Below are positions 52,300 through 63,842 of a stretch of DNA of 64,000 nt, in pieces. Within the stretch, counting starts at the first letter, position 1. The number at the start of each line of letters is the position of its first letter. Below the pieces are notes generated by a model, which was not told where the DNA came from, made no database searches, and worked only from the letters and a program-made list of their open reading frames with translations. The stretch covers positions 38,298-102,297 of the forward strand of contig NZ_JAPSKV010000016.1 of NCBI RefSeq assembly GCF_031181385.1. Direction: 5' to 3'. The position numbers and the translations under genes are program-made. The stretch is from Fredinandcohnia onubensis. GTDB taxonomy: Bacteria > Bacillota > Bacilli > Bacillales > Bacillaceae_L.

Positions 52300-52502
52300 A
52301 TTCATTTCTCCTTTCAGATGCTATCTTTCGTAGTTTTTGCATTCATGGGTTTTGTATGTATTCCAGATTATTTGGTAAATCGCGGAAAGTAGGGCTTACC
52401 TCCTAATATTTGTAATATGCGAATAGTTGTCCATGTTTCGAAATATATACGATATTGGAATATTTTATTTTTCTTAACTAAAGGAAAAAGGGGGAAACAA
52501 GA

Positions 52503-53792
52503 TTGCAAACGAAAGTGGAGAAGAAGGTTCTTGTTGCAAGCCTTGTAGGTAGTTCGATTGAATGGTTTGATTACTTTTTATATGGGACTGTTGCGGCGCT
52601 TGTGTTTAATACAGCATTCTTTCATAGTGATGATCCAACAGTTGGATTAATGCTGGCATATGCTTCATTTGCCTTGTCATTTTTCATTCGACCGCTTGGT
52701 GGGGTCATTTTCAGTCATATTGGCGATAAAATTGGGAGAAAGAAAACACTTGTCCTAACTCTTTCACTTATGGGTGGGGCAACGGTTCTCATGGGATTTC
52801 TTCCTACCTATGATCAAATCGGGGTAATTGCACCGGTTCTACTTATTTTACTACGTCTTATTCAAGGAATTGGACTAGGCGGTGAGTGGGGTGGAGCACT
52901 TTTATTAGCTGTGGAATATGCACCAAAAGAAAAGCGTGGATTTTTCGGAAGTATTCCACAAATGGGTGTTACGGTAGGATTATTACTTGGAACTTTAGCT
53001 TTATCGTTAATGACATTACTGCCAGAGGCTGCATTCATGTCATGGGGCTGGCGTGTTCCGTTCATTCTAAGTGCATTTTTAGTAATTTTCGGCTTGTGGA
53101 TTCGTAAAGGTATAGAGGAAACGCCTTCTTTCAAAAAAATACAGGAGAAGGGTGAGGTAGCTAAAATTCCTTTTATTGAAACAATGCGTACGCACTGGAA
53201 AGAGGTTTTAATTGCAGTGGGAGCAAAGGTTGTTGAAACGGCACCATTTTATATTTTCGGTACATTTATCGTCTCTTATGCAACTTCACAGCTGGGTTTC
53301 TCTCGCACAGCAACCTTAAATGCCGTAACCATTGCAACGATTGTGACGACTATATTAATTCCTATCATGGGTCGTCTATCCGATAAAGTTGGACGTAAAA
53401 AACTTTATGTCGGCGGAACGATTTTAATGATGTTATATGCTTTTCCTTACTTTTGGTTGCTACACCAAGGGTCTGTTGCTTTATTAATTGTTGCAACTAT
53501 TTTGGGGTTAGGAATCATTTGGGCACCAATTACAGCCGTACTGGGGACCATGTTTTCAGAGATTTTTAAATCAAATGTCCGCTACACAGGAATTACGTTG
53601 GGGTATCAAATCGGGGCTGCAGTTGCCGGTGGCACGGCTCCGCTTGTTGCAACGGCATTACTCGCAGCCTTTAATGATTCCTATGTACCGGTTGCGTTAT
53701 ATATCATTTTAACCGCTGCTATATCACTTATTGCAGTTGCCACCGTACGTGATCGTAAGAATGAGGACTTAGACAATGATATAATCGCGTAG
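52503..53792 (+). CDS. MHS-family MFS transporter (metabolite:H+ symporter)
   Basis: A 429-residue, 12-helix major facilitator of the MHS group (ShiA/ProP-like): SSIEWFDYFLYGTVAALVFN in helix 1, FFIRPLGGVIFSHIGDKIGRKKTL with motif A, GIGLGGEWGGALLLAVEYAPKEKRGFFGS in the following helices, and a second motif A, GRLSDKVGRKK. It imports a carboxylate, betaine or amino acid with protons. TTG 52503 is used with AAAGGGGG upstream. The cyclodeaminase homologue follows after 85 bp. Confidence 0.88.
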   Translation: MQTKVEKKVLVASLVGSSIEWFDYFLYGTVAALVFNTAFFHSDDPTVGLMLAYASFALSFFIRPLGGVIFSHIGDKIGRKKTLVLTLSLMGGATVLMGFLPTYDQIGVIAPVLLILLRLIQGIGLGGEWGGALLLAVEYAPKEKRGFFGSIPQMGVTVGLLLGTLALSLMTLLPEAAFMSWGWRVPFILSAFLVIFGLWIRKGIEETPSFKKIQEKGEVAKIPFIETMRTHWKEVLIAVGAKVVETAPFYIFGTFIVSYATSQLGFSRTATLNAVTIATIVTTILIPIMGRLSDKVGRKKLYVGGTILMMLYAFPYFWLLHQGSVALLIVATILGLGIIWAPITAVLGTMFSEIFKSNVRYTGITLGYQIGAAVAGGTAPLVATALLAAFNDSYVPVALYIILTAAISLIAVATVRDRKNEDLDNDIIA

Positions 53793-53877
53793 GTGTTTGA
53801 GGGGGATCGCAAGTGGCGTTTCCTTTTTCCTTTTAATGATATGATGGTAAAAAAATAAAATAGAAAGTAGGGATACC

Positions 53878-54867
53878 GTGCTCATTTTATCAGAATCTCA
53901 AATTCGATCTTTATATTCTATGTCGGATGCAATTCAAGATTTAGAAGCTGCACTTATACAAAATAATGATGGTAAGGTAATGAATCCTCACCGAACGGTT
54001 CTGGTCTTTCCTGAAAAAGAAGCATCCGCTTTATACATGCCAAGCTCAATGGATTCGGTTGGAAAATCGGCCGTCAAGGTTGTGACCATTTTTCCGCATA
54101 ATCCTTCCGTTGGAAAGAAAACGACACAAGGTGTCATTTTACTAAGTGATACTGAAAATGGAGAGCATCTCGCCTGTATCAATGCTTCATATTTAACTCG
54201 TTTGCGGACCGGGGCTGTTAGTGGAATTGCAACAAAGTATTTAGCGAAAAAAGACGCTTCATCTGTTGCTGTAATTGGAACTGGTGCGATGGCAGAGGAG
54301 CAGCTACAAGCGGTTTTAGAGGTATGTGAAGTAAAGGAAATCATGCTATATAACCGTACAAAGGAAAAGGCTAAAATGTTTGAAAAAAGAATTGCAGAAT
54401 TAAGCCCGGGATATACAGGTTCGATTACAATCATGGATCATCCTGATGAAGCGGTTTCTAAAGCAGATATTGTTATCTGTGCAACTCGATCTGATACACC
54501 TGTTTTTTCAGGGAAATCATTACAGCCTGGAACCCATATAAACGGGGTTGGCTCTTATCTTCCGCATATGCAAGAAGTCGATGAAGAGACGGTCTTGAGG
54601 TGTTCGAAGATCGTTGCGGATACGATTGAAGGGGTAAAAGATGAGGCAGGTGACTTGATTATTCCAGCGGAAAAAGGGCTATGGAGTTTCTCGGACTTAC
54701 ATGGCGAACTAGGAGAACTTGCTTCTGGAAAGATTATAGGTCGTGAAGACAACGAAGAGATTACATTTTTTAAATCTGTTGGAATCGCCTATTTTGATCT
54801 CGCGGTAGCAGCTGCTGTCTATGAGAAAGCATTGAGGACAGGGGTAGGCACTCAGGTTGAAATTTAG
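53878..54867 (+). CDS. Ornithine cyclodeaminase/mu-crystallin family protein
   Basis: A 329-residue Rossmann protein. The substrate-binding half begins LSESQIRSLYSMSDAIQDLEAAL and has KVVTIFPHNPSVGKKTTQG; the NAD-binding motif is VAVIGTGAMAEEQLQAVLEV (~residue 130) followed by LYNRTKEKA; GTHINGVGSYLPHMQEVD and DLHGELGELASGK complete the family signature. Members form proline from ornithine, reduce ketimines or dehydrogenate alanine-type substrates; activity cannot be fixed. GTG 53878 follows AGTAGGGATACC. With the MHS carrier it probably forms an uptake-catabolism unit. Confidence 0.87.
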   Translation: MLILSESQIRSLYSMSDAIQDLEAALIQNNDGKVMNPHRTVLVFPEKEASALYMPSSMDSVGKSAVKVVTIFPHNPSVGKKTTQGVILLSDTENGEHLACINASYLTRLRTGAVSGIATKYLAKKDASSVAVIGTGAMAEEQLQAVLEVCEVKEIMLYNRTKEKAKMFEKRIAELSPGYTGSITIMDHPDEAVSKADIVICATRSDTPVFSGKSLQPGTHINGVGSYLPHMQEVDEETVLRCSKIVADTIEGVKDEAGDLIIPAEKGLWSFSDLHGELGELASGKIIGREDNEEITFFKSVGIAYFDLAVAAAVYEKALRTGVGTQVEI

Positions 54868-54872
54868 GTGAG

Positions 54873-54911
54873 TAATTGGGGGAGAAGAATAGCTCTCCCT
54901 CAATTTTTTTT
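54873..54911 (+). terminator. Terminator of the MHS-cyclodeaminase unit
   Basis: AATTGGGGGAGA pairs imperfectly with TCTCCCTCAATT and eight or more T follow on the plus strand. Confidence 0.75.
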
Positions 54912-54924
54912 CAAATACCACTTA

Positions 54925-56247
54925 CTATAGTGATTGATATTCTTTGCTATGTCCTGTAGCATTCGCAAGTCTTTTAAGTTGTTTGTTAAGATATTGTCGA
55001 TCAAGTGATAGCAATTCCCCTTTATTAATTCTCTCAACCACAAACTGAGCAAAATCCCATATTGTCTTTCTAGATTGTTGGGAGGAATCGGCGATAGAAG
55101 TAAGGACACGAAATACTGCCAAAAGGATCGTTACATCATGGACACCATAGCTGAGTATTTGAGAAAAACTTTTATATAAATAATCAGAATAAGTTGGTTG
55201 ATCAAAAATAACACGAAGGTTCCTATTCTTATCATTAAAATAGGAATTAGGTAAGTGCTTTTTACTCAGTTTTATTAAAATTCGACCTAAATTATCAATG
55301 CAGTTAATAGCTGTATTGGGATCATTTATTGCGGGTGAAAGTGCTCGTACTGCGATTTCTACAATTTTTGTCATACCGAGCTCGATGTCGGGAAAAGGTG
55401 ATTGCTTTGAACCGATAGTGATAAATTTTTCATAATCCATTAATGACGTTTCTTCTTTTTTACCCCAGATTGATAGGACAACCGTCTCCTCATCCACAAA
55501 ATCATTGATGTTTCTTTCAACTCGAATAATACAGTCATCTTGATAAGCTTGTTCAATAATCCCATTAATATCAATTAGTTGAATATACCCTACTTTGTCC
55601 AAAAAAATTGGTCGAGGATTAATATGCTTAATTTCCTCACCTTCCCAATCATCCCAAGGAGGATCTTCATTAACATCCTTCAAGTCAGATAGATCATTCT
55701 CAATTCTTTTTGTTGTACTTTGCGTAATATTGTAAATAAGATTACTCACTTGAATCCAACTTGTTACATGATGGATGAAGAAAACAAATACAAATAAGCA
55801 AACGATTGAAATCGCAATCGCTAATGAAGGAACAATATACCTCATACCAGGACCAGCATCCTCTAAGACAAGTAATAATACAATGGAATAAACAAAGCCA
55901 CCTACAAACGTTCCTAAAACACGTTGAGTGCTATGATTTGTAATAAAGTTCTGAAGTGTCCGTGGAGAAAAGTTAGATAGATAGGTCGTTAATACGACTA
56001 GGATTGTTGAAAATGTTATGGTTGTAATGGTCAATAGTGAAGCGGAAATGGTACTTAAAATGGTACGAGCTAGGCTAATATCTGTAAAGAGCGCTCTTGG
56101 AATGATGTGTTGAAGGGCGCTTTGTTTCATAAAAATTGATTCTAGCTTTATACTAAGAAGTGCCATTAAAAATGCAACAATGCCATACAAGGTAGGAAGA
56201 TACATGAAGTTTGAACGAATTTTTAAAAATATGTTGGTAAAAGACAT
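54925..56247 (-). CDS. DUF2254 membrane protein
   Basis: A 440-residue protein with four helices in the first ~190 residues (LPTLYGIVAFLMALLSIKLES, ARTILSTISASLLTITTITFSTILVVL, TFVGGFVYSIVLLLVL, IVPSLAIAISIVCLFVFVFFIHHV) and a large soluble C-terminal part with ALSPAINDPNTAINCIDNLGR, the DUF2254 signature. The function is unknown. ATG 56247 follows AAGGAGG; the frame to 56292 lacks a site. Single-gene unit, convergent with the cyclodeaminase gene. Confidence 0.85.
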   Translation of the reverse strand: MSFTNIFLKIRSNFMYLPTLYGIVAFLMALLSIKLESIFMKQSALQHIIPRALFTDISLARTILSTISASLLTITTITFSTILVVLTTYLSNFSPRTLQNFITNHSTQRVLGTFVGGFVYSIVLLLVLEDAGPGMRYIVPSLAIAISIVCLFVFVFFIHHVTSWIQVSNLIYNITQSTTKRIENDLSDLKDVNEDPPWDDWEGEEIKHINPRPIFLDKVGYIQLIDINGIIEQAYQDDCIIRVERNINDFVDEETVVLSIWGKKEETSLMDYEKFITIGSKQSPFPDIELGMTKIVEIAVRALSPAINDPNTAINCIDNLGRILIKLSKKHLPNSYFNDKNRNLRVIFDQPTYSDYLYKSFSQILSYGVHDVTILLAVFRVLTSIADSSQQSRKTIWDFAQFVVERINKGELLSLDRQYLNKQLKRLANATGHSKEYQSL

Positions 56248-56364
56248 AGATATCCTCCTTATGAGAAGTGAATATATATAGTTTTTTACCAAATAGAGGT
56301 ATTATTCATTGTACGAGGAATGATGTTTCAAAAATCAAAGAGTTTAGGTGGAGGGAGTATTTTA

Positions 56365-56865
56365 ATGAACACAAATGATGCACAATTCTACATATCACAT
56401 CTCGGGCTTGAGCCACATCCAGAGGGCGGGTTTTACAAACAAATCTTTGCTTCGGATGTGAAGACTCATACGGAGCAAGATAAACAAAGAAAACTATATA
56501 CAAGTATTTATTTTCTACTGAGATCTCAAGACATCTCTCATTTACATAGATTGCAATCAGATGAGCTCTGGTATTACCATGGGGGAAGTTCCTTAACTGT
56601 ACATATAATTGACGAACAAGGAGAATACAAGGAAGTAAACCTTGGCCTAAAGCTTGACGAGGGAGAGGTTCCACAAGTTCTTGTACCAAAAAATTCGATA
56701 TTTGGGTCTTCAGTTAAAGAAGCAAATACATTTTCACTTGTTGGCTGCATGGTTTCTCCGGGATTTGAATTCGAGGATTTTGAATTATTTTCACAAGAGG
56801 AATTACTAAAAGAGTATCCGCAGCATGAGGAGGTCATTCGCAGGCTCGCGTTGGAAAAGAAATAG
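56365..56865 (+). CDS. Cupin domain protein, DUF985 family
   Basis: A 166-residue cupin of the DUF985/YML079-like type. LGLEPHPEGGFYKQIFASD opens the fold, YFLLRSQDISHLHRLQSDELWYYHGGSSLTVHII carries the cupin 1 metal/ligand region (HLHRL...E...H), and SLVGCMVSPGFEFEDFELFSQEELL ends it. Such proteins bind a sugar-like or small ligand; an enzymatic role is unproven. GGAGGGAG precedes ATG 56365. Single-gene unit. Confidence 0.85.
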   Translation: MNTNDAQFYISHLGLEPHPEGGFYKQIFASDVKTHTEQDKQRKLYTSIYFLLRSQDISHLHRLQSDELWYYHGGSSLTVHIIDEQGEYKEVNLGLKLDEGEVPQVLVPKNSIFGSSVKEANTFSLVGCMVSPGFEFEDFELFSQEELLKEYPQHEEVIRRLALEKK

Positions 56866-56876
56866 AGTAGAATAAT

Positions 56877-56913
56877 AAAATGGCTGTATTACGATATATA
56901 ACAGCCATTTTTT
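56877..56913 (+). terminator. Terminator of the cupin gene
   Basis: AATGGCTGT pairs with ACAGCCATT around an A/T loop, followed by TTTT. Confidence 0.85.
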
Positions 56914-56932
56914 GCATGACAGAATTTCGTTT

Positions 56933-57002
56933 AAACAAACGATTGATTGAAATTCAAGATGCCTGAGCCGCTTGGCATAGGGTGATAAACAAACGTTTGT
57001 TT
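56933..57002 (-). promoter_or_regulatory. Paired palindromes, third locus (R3)
   Basis: AAACAAACGATTGATT (56933-56948) and the perfect palindrome AAACAAACGTTTGTTT (56987-57002) are centred 54 bp apart, as in R1. Read on the minus strand the flanks (CTTGAATTTCAATC..., ...AACGAAATT) resemble R1. It lies about 200 bp upstream of the tyrosine phenol-lyase gene. Confidence 0.7.
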
Positions 57003-57062
57003 GAAATGAGTATTGCAAAATGAAACAGATTGTTTTGAAACCATATTTCAATAGTATTTTCA

Positions 57063-57097
57063 GACGCCTATCCTCTAACCTTGGAAGGCGTTTTTTA
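57063..57097 (+). terminator. Terminator-like hairpin in front of the tyrosine phenol-lyase gene
   Basis: ACGCCT (57064-57069) pairs with AGGCGT before TTTTTT. No gene ends here on the plus strand, so it could be a leader terminator for the lyase gene. Confidence 0.5.
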
Positions 57098-57101
57098 CTG
57101 A

Positions 57102-58601
<1,500 letters not shown>

Positions 58602-58609
58602 TAAAATGA

Positions 58610-58645
58610 AAGCCAGCCCTATTTAGATGTGGGGCTGGCAATTAT
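58610..58645. terminator. Bidirectional terminator
   Basis: GCCAGCCC (58612-58619) pairs with GGGCTGGC (58632-58639), between the convergent lyase and ABC ATPase genes; A/T-rich flanks on both sides. Confidence 0.75.
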
Positions 58646-58647
58646 TA

Positions 58648-59427
58648 TTATCCTTTTACTAGGTAAGGACGGTAATTTTCCCATTTAACCTGAACTGGAA
58701 GATTAAAATAGTCTGATAGAATCTCACTAGTAATGATTTGATCGGTTTGCCCGGAAGTAAATACCTCACCACTCTTTAAAAGTAAAGTTTTCGTGAATAC
58801 AGGAAGAATTTCTTCCACATGGTGGGTGACATAAATAATTGTTGGTGCGTCTTCTTTGATGGCAAGTCTTTCGATGGATTCCAATAATTGCTCTCTGGCG
58901 ATAAAATCTAACCCATTGGTAGGTTCGTCCAAAATAAGGATGGATGGATTTGCCATTAATGCGCGTGCAATTAATACTCGTTGTTTTTCACCTTGGGACA
59001 GGGTCGAATATTCACGGTTTGCATAGGCAAGACATCCAAGTTCCTCAAGAAGTCCCTTTGCCTTTTCTCTCATGTCGTCCGTAGGGGTATCATACAGACC
59101 AATGGATGCAAATGCTCCACTTAAAACAACCTCGAACGCGTTGTCAGTGGGGTAGAACTTTTCCTGTAAGGAAGCAGATACAAAGCCAATTTTCTTCCTG
59201 AGCTCCTCTCCTAAATAAACCTTCCCGAACTTAAACCCAAGTACAGTCGCATTTCCGCTAGTAGGGAAATTATAGGCGTTGATTAAATCCAATAATGCAG
59301 TCTTTCCAGAACCATTTAATCCATACAGCACCCAGTGCTCACCTTGTTCTATCTGCCAATTAATATTCTGTAGGATGAGTGCATCATCACGTTTTAGTGT
59401 AACATTCATCAAATCTAAAACCACCAT
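58648..59427 (-). CDS. ABC transporter ATP-binding protein, YlmA-like
   Basis: A 259-residue ATPase: Walker A GLNGSGKTA, Q-loop region VSASLQEKF (less usual, no typical Gln-Asp), signature LSQGEKQRVLIARAL, Walker B ILILDEPTNGLD, H-loop YVTHHVEE. It resembles YlmA/ModF-type soluble ATPases, which are encoded without a permease; none is adjacent here. AAGGAGGGATT precedes ATG 59427. Function unknown; it may act in regulation or with a permease encoded elsewhere. Confidence 0.85.
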   Translation of the reverse strand: MVVLDLMNVTLKRDDALILQNINWQIEQGEHWVLYGLNGSGKTALLDLINAYNFPTSGNATVLGFKFGKVYLGEELRKKIGFVSASLQEKFYPTDNAFEVVLSGAFASIGLYDTPTDDMREKAKGLLEELGCLAYANREYSTLSQGEKQRVLIARALMANPSILILDEPTNGLDFIAREQLLESIERLAIKEDAPTIIYVTHHVEEILPVFTKTLLLKSGEVFTSGQTDQIITSEILSDYFNLPVQVKWENYRPYLVKG

Positions 59428-59653
59428 AATCCCTCCTTGTTTAATAAATTAATAATATCAAATAATTCAGATAAAAGTGTACTAGAAATTAAAAAGAAAG
59501 CGAAACAATAGATATGGTTTTGAAACCATATAGAGCGTTTCTAGGTGCTTGAGTAAGCCTGTAAATTAACCCTTTACAAAATCTTTACAATGGCTTTACA
59601 TAACTTGATTATAATGAAATAGGTTAAAAGTCTCGGATTTGGGGGTTCTGCAT

Positions 59654-61390
59654 ATGGGAATAAAGTTACGAAAGCAAAAAATGCCAGATAAAGAGAGTGA
59701 TGGTGGAAAACGCCTTTTTCAAACATTTCTTCAAAAGATTAATTTAAGTGCACGGTTATTTATCCTGTTTGTTTCTTTACTCGTAAGTTCTGTAGTAACA
59801 GTTGGAACAATCTCATACATAAAGGCTAAAGAAATGACGATTGAGTCAATTGAAAATAGATTAGTAAGTGAAGCAGAGCTAATGGGATATATTGCAGAGA
59901 GTTTAAAATTTGTTTATGTCAGCCAAGATGATTATTTTATGCAACAGATAGATGGGAATGTTCGAATGCAGCAGGACAAGCTTGAAGGAGATGGGATGCA
60001 AGCTGAATTTTTCTATATAAAGAATGGAGAGGTAGTACCTTTCAAGGTGAGTAAAGATGCGCTTCCTGCTATTTCGGAAAGAACAGTCACTACACTTGTT
60101 GATCTCAAAGATGGAGTTATTCATGAGAGAATTAATGGCGATGATTACACGATTTCTTTCCATAGGATTGAAGAGATAGGCGGAATTTATGGAATCCTCA
60201 TCCCGACGAAATCCTATACAGGTCCGATTAACCAAATGGCCTATTTTACCTTACTAGTGATGGCGATTAGTATCGTTGTGATGACGGTCGTGATTATCCT
60301 ATTAGTGCGAACGATTGTAAAACCATTAGGTGCCTTGCGCAATACGATGAAAGAAGTAAGGGAAGGGAATCTCAAGCACTCCGTTGATATACGTACAACG
60401 ATTCCTGAAATTATTTCTTTGAATAAGAGCTATAATGCAATGATCGATCAGATGAGGAGTATGCTTAATGAATTGAAAACTTCAACGAAAGAATTAGAAA
60501 CAACTGGCGATGAATTAAATGTTTCATCTAGGGATGCGCTTGAATCAAGTCATCAATTAATCTCGGCGATTGATACAGTAAGACAAGGTGCGGAGCAAAC
60601 TGCAAGTAGCTCTGAGGAAAGTGCTTACGGGTTTAGGACCATGTCAAATCGGATCGTGGATATTATGAGAAACATGGAAACTGTCATTAATAGCTCAAAG
60701 AGTATGAATCTCTCAGCAGGCCGCGGTGAACAAAATATAGGTCAGTTGATTGCAACGATCCAATCATTTGAAAGTGACTTTAATCGTCTCACAAAAACAA
60801 TTAGAGAAGTGAAAGAGTATTCACTTGAAATTACATCGCTTGTAGAATTGGTTACGGATATCGCGAAACAAACAAAACTATTAGCTTTAAATGCAACGAT
60901 TGAAGCAGCCCGAGCAGGTGATGCGGGGAAAGGATTTGCTGTCGTAGCACAAGAGGTTCAGAAGCTTGCAGAGCAATCAACGAAAGCAACTGATGAAATT
61001 ACAAATGCGATTACAAAAATGGAATCTATTACTATAGTGGCTTCAAAGGAATTTGACCAAATGCTTATTCAAATTAATTCCAACCTCCAACTAGCAAATG
61101 ACTCCAAAATCTCGATTAATGAGTTAATGCAAGGGATTTACGAGGTCAATGGAAACATTGAAACGATGCAGGAAGAAATAACTGGACTCGAGAGCATTGT
61201 TCCAGAACTACAGCAATCTGTAACTCAATTCTCATCTGTTTCACAGGAGACATTAGCGAGCGCCGAAGAAATGTTGGCCTTTAGTGAAAGTCAGATTCAA
61301 CAAATGGAAAATACAAACGGGGTCGGAAAAAGACTGCATAATCTGTCTAAATCTCTTTTAGAAATAACCCAACGCTTTCACGTCAAATAA
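59654..61390 (+). CDS. Methyl-accepting chemotaxis-type receptor
   Basis: A 578-residue transmembrane receptor. Two helices (about 36-60 and 196-222) enclose an external sensor domain of ~135 residues; a HAMP domain ([19 protein letters not shown]) and a long signalling coiled coil follow. The hairpin tip reads [43 protein letters not shown], typical though with Lys in place of Asn in QTNLLALN. ATG 59654 follows GGGGGTT; the TTG 59639 is upstream of it. It signals through CheA/CheW to the flagellar motor. Ligand unknown; single-gene unit. Confidence 0.88.
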   Translation: MGIKLRKQKMPDKESDGGKRLFQTFLQKINLSARLFILFVSLLVSSVVTVGTISYIKAKEMTIESIENRLVSEAELMGYIAESLKFVYVSQDDYFMQQIDGNVRMQQDKLEGDGMQAEFFYIKNGEVVPFKVSKDALPAISERTVTTLVDLKDGVIHERINGDDYTISFHRIEEIGGIYGILIPTKSYTGPINQMAYFTLLVMAISIVVMTVVIILLVRTIVKPLGALRNTMKEVREGNLKHSVDIRTTIPEIISLNKSYNAMIDQMRSMLNELKTSTKELETTGDELNVSSRDALESSHQLISAIDTVRQGAEQTASSSEESAYGFRTMSNRIVDIMRNMETVINSSKSMNLSAGRGEQNIGQLIATIQSFESDFNRLTKTIREVKEYSLEITSLVELVTDIAKQTKLLALNATIEAARAGDAGKGFAVVAQEVQKLAEQSTKATDEITNAITKMESITIVASKEFDQMLIQINSNLQLANDSKISINELMQGIYEVNGNIETMQEEITGLESIVPELQQSVTQFSSVSQETLASAEEMLAFSESQIQQMENTNGVGKRLHNLSKSLLEITQRFHVK

Positions 61391-61405
61391 GGTAAGTCAA
61401 TCTCC

Positions 61406-61446
61406 AGGTCACTTTACAAAATTAAATTGTAGAGTGGCCATTTTTG
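61406..61446 (+). terminator. Terminator of the chemoreceptor gene
   Basis: GGTCACTTTACAA pairs with TTGTAGAGTGGCC with one mismatch, followed by ATTTTTG. Confidence 0.8.
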
Positions 61447-61509
61447 TGATGGCTAAACTTTTTGGGGTATACTTTATGATGGAGATAATCGACAGGGGGA
61501 GTTTCAAAT

Positions 61510-62496
61510 ATGACATATAACAAGGTTCGGTGGGGGATTATTGGTTGTGGGAATGTGACGGAAGTAAAGAGTGGTCCAGCATTCCAAAAAATCACGAATT
61601 CCGAGTTGGTTGCAGTCATGAGAAGAACAGGTGTGTTAGCGGAAGATTATGCAAAAAGGCATAATTTATCGAAATGGTATGATAATGCGGACGAGCTTAT
61701 CAATGATCCAGAGGTGGATGTAATCTATATCGCAACTCCCCCAGGATCTCATAAAGAGTATACACTGAAAGCAGCACAGGCTGGAAAGCCGATATATGTT
61801 GAGAAGCCTATGGCTCGTACTTACGCAGAATGTCTAGAAATGATTGAGGCTTGTAAAGAAGCAAATGTTCCTTTGTATGTCGCTTATTATCGCAGGGCAC
61901 AAGAGCGGTTTTTGAAAATCAAAGAACTACTGGACAACGGTGCAGTGGGGGATATCCGCTTTGTGTCAACTTCACAATATCGCAAAGCTTCAGAAGATCC
62001 GAACAACCTTCCATGGCGAGTTCAGCCAGAGTTATCAGGTGGTGGACTGTTCTTTGATTTAGCAAGCCATACTCTTGATATATTGGATTTCTTGGTTGGA
62101 CCCATTAAAGAGGTTCATGGTTTTGCGTCCAATCATGGTGGCCTATATCTAGCAGAAGATATTGTAACTGGTACCTATGTATTTGAAACTGGCATACATG
62201 GTGTTGGCAATTGGTGTTTTACAGCATTTCAAAATGAAGACGTGAATGAGATTGTGGGTAGCAAAGGAAAAATTACGTTCTCTACCTTCGGAAATGAGCC
62301 TGTCGTCTTAACAACAACTAATGGAACGGAAGAGTGGAGCTTTAAACGTCCTCAGCATGTACACCAACCACTAGTGGAAACCATTGTAGCTGAATTGACC
62401 GGTAAGGGCGTCTTCTGCCCAAGCACTGGCGAATCAGGAGCTCGAACAAACTGGGTAATGGGAGAAATGGTTAAAGGATATTATTCCAATCAGTGA
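61510..62496 (+). CDS. Gfo/Idh/MocA-family oxidoreductase
   Basis: A 328-residue NAD(P)-dependent dehydrogenase. The Rossmann start is VRWGIIGCGNVTEVKSGPAF, the EKPMARTYAECLEMIEAC motif (residue ~100) supplies the catalytic Lys, and YYRRAQERFLKIKELLDNGAVGDI opens the C-terminal domain; SGGGLFFDLASHTLDIL carries the active-site His/Asp. Substrate is likely a sugar or inositol derivative but is unknown. AGGGGGAGTTTCAAAT precedes ATG 61510. Single-gene unit between terminators. Confidence 0.88.
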   Translation: MTYNKVRWGIIGCGNVTEVKSGPAFQKITNSELVAVMRRTGVLAEDYAKRHNLSKWYDNADELINDPEVDVIYIATPPGSHKEYTLKAAQAGKPIYVEKPMARTYAECLEMIEACKEANVPLYVAYYRRAQERFLKIKELLDNGAVGDIRFVSTSQYRKASEDPNNLPWRVQPELSGGGLFFDLASHTLDILDFLVGPIKEVHGFASNHGGLYLAEDIVTGTYVFETGIHGVGNWCFTAFQNEDVNEIVGSKGKITFSTFGNEPVVLTTTNGTEEWSFKRPQHVHQPLVETIVAELTGKGVFCPSTGESGARTNWVMGEMVKGYYSNQ

Positions 62497-62499
62497 AAG

Positions 62500-62545
62500 T
62501 CTAGCCCACGGGAAGGTGATAATGCCTCTTCGTGGGCTTATATAT
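62500..62545 (+). terminator. Terminator of the Gfo/Idh/MocA gene
   Basis: AGCCCACG (62503-62510) pairs with CGTGGGCT (62531-62538), then a T/A-rich tail. Confidence 0.75.
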
Positions 62546-62720
62546 TGTGGATTTTTGTAATTAACTTTAAATGGAAACAAAAATATAAAAGATTGCAATA
62601 CTTTAATACACTTTTTTTAGCAATATTGTGATAAAATAGTTGATATTATTATCAGAATAATATAAGATTTCGATTAATAAAACCTTAAAAGATTTAAATT
62701 AAATGAAAGCTGGGATTAAC

Positions 62721-63794
62721 ATGACGACAGATTTTACAATTGATATCACCCTAACAACTAAGAAGAAGGAAATTCCTCCATTTGACCAGTTGGTGTTTGG
62801 AACTAGCTTCACTGATCATATGTTTATGTGGGATTACACGGAAGGAAGGGGTTGGCACGACCCTCGAATTGTACCTTATCAATCGATTCCTTTAGATCCT
62901 GCAGCTACTATTTTTCATTATGGTCAATCGGTATTTGAAGGATTAAAAGCTTATCGTACAAAGGACGAAGAAATTTTATTGTTCAGACCGGATCAAAACA
63001 TGAAGAGATTCAATAAGTCTAACCAGCGTTTGGTCATGCCGCAGTTTGACGAAGAATTTGCCATTCAAGCGTTGAAGAAGCTAATTGAAATCGATAGAGA
63101 ATGGGTGCCAAATCTTCCGGGTACTTCGTTATACATCAGACCATTTATGATTGCTACCGAAGCACATCTTGGCGTTAATCCGGCTAAAAACTATAAATTT
63201 ATGATTATATTATCGCCAGTGGGCTCTTATTATAAAGAAGGTATCAACCCTGTGAAAATTGCTGTAGAAAATAAATATGTTCGTGCAGTTGCAGGTGGAA
63301 CAGGTGATGCAAAAACAGCAGGGAACTATGCTGCGAGTTTATTAGCATCAGAAATTGCAAGTGAAAATGGTTATTCACAAGTATTATGGCTTGATGGTAG
63401 AGAGAAACAATATATCGAAGAAGTTGGCAGTATGAACATCTTCTTTAAAATCAATGGAGAAGTTGTCACACCAGCATTAAACGGTAGTATTTTAGATGGA
63501 ATCACTCGTAAGTCGATTATTGAACTCTTAAAATACTGGAATGTTCCTGTAACTGAACGAAAAATTTCGATTCATGAAGTTCAACAAGCATACAACGACG
63601 GCGTGCTTGAAGAAGTCTTTGGAACAGGAACAGCAGCTGTTATATCACCAGTTGGAGAGCTTTTCTACAATAATGAAAAATCTATTATTAACAATGGTGA
63701 AACAGGAGAGTTATCGAAAAAACTATATGACACGATTACTGGAATCCAAAACGGTACAATAGAAGATCCGTTTGGCTGGACTGTAAAATTATAA
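62721..63794 (+). CDS. ilvE: Branched-chain amino acid aminotransferase IlvE
   Basis: A 357-residue fold-type IV PLP aminotransferase (BCAT), which transaminates Leu, Ile and Val with 2-oxoglutarate. It aligns closely with B. subtilis YwaA/Ilv[33 protein letters not shown], the PLP lysine in [53 protein letters not shown] and [23 protein letters not shown] 62721 is preferred to ATG 62703 because GCTGGGA lies in front of it and homologues begin at this point. Single-gene unit; no T-box is seen upstream. Confidence 0.92.
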   Translation: MTTDFTIDITLTTKKKEIPPFDQLVFGTSFTDHMFMWDYTEGRGWHDPRIVPYQSIPLDPAATIFHYGQSVFEGLKAYRTKDEEILLFRPDQNMKRFNKSNQRLVMPQFDEEFAIQALKKLIEIDREWVPNLPGTSLYIRPFMIATEAHLGVNPAKNYKFMIILSPVGSYYKEGINPVKIAVENKYVRAVAGGTGDAKTAGNYAASLLASEIASENGYSQVLWLDGREKQYIEEVGSMNIFFKINGEVVTPALNGSILDGITRKSIIELLKYWNVPVTERKISIHEVQQAYNDGVLEEVFGTGTAAVISPVGELFYNNEKSIINNGETGELSKKLYDTITGIQNGTIEDPFGWTVKL

Positions 63795-63802
63795 TAGAAA
63801 AA

Positions 63803-63840
63803 AAGTAGTGTTTACCAGAGGTAGACACTACTTCTTTTAT
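63803..63840 (+). terminator. Terminator of ilvE
   Basis: AAGTAGTGT pairs with ACACTACTT, extended inward by TACC/GGTA, followed by a T-rich tail. Confidence 0.85.
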
Positions 63841-63842
63841 TC

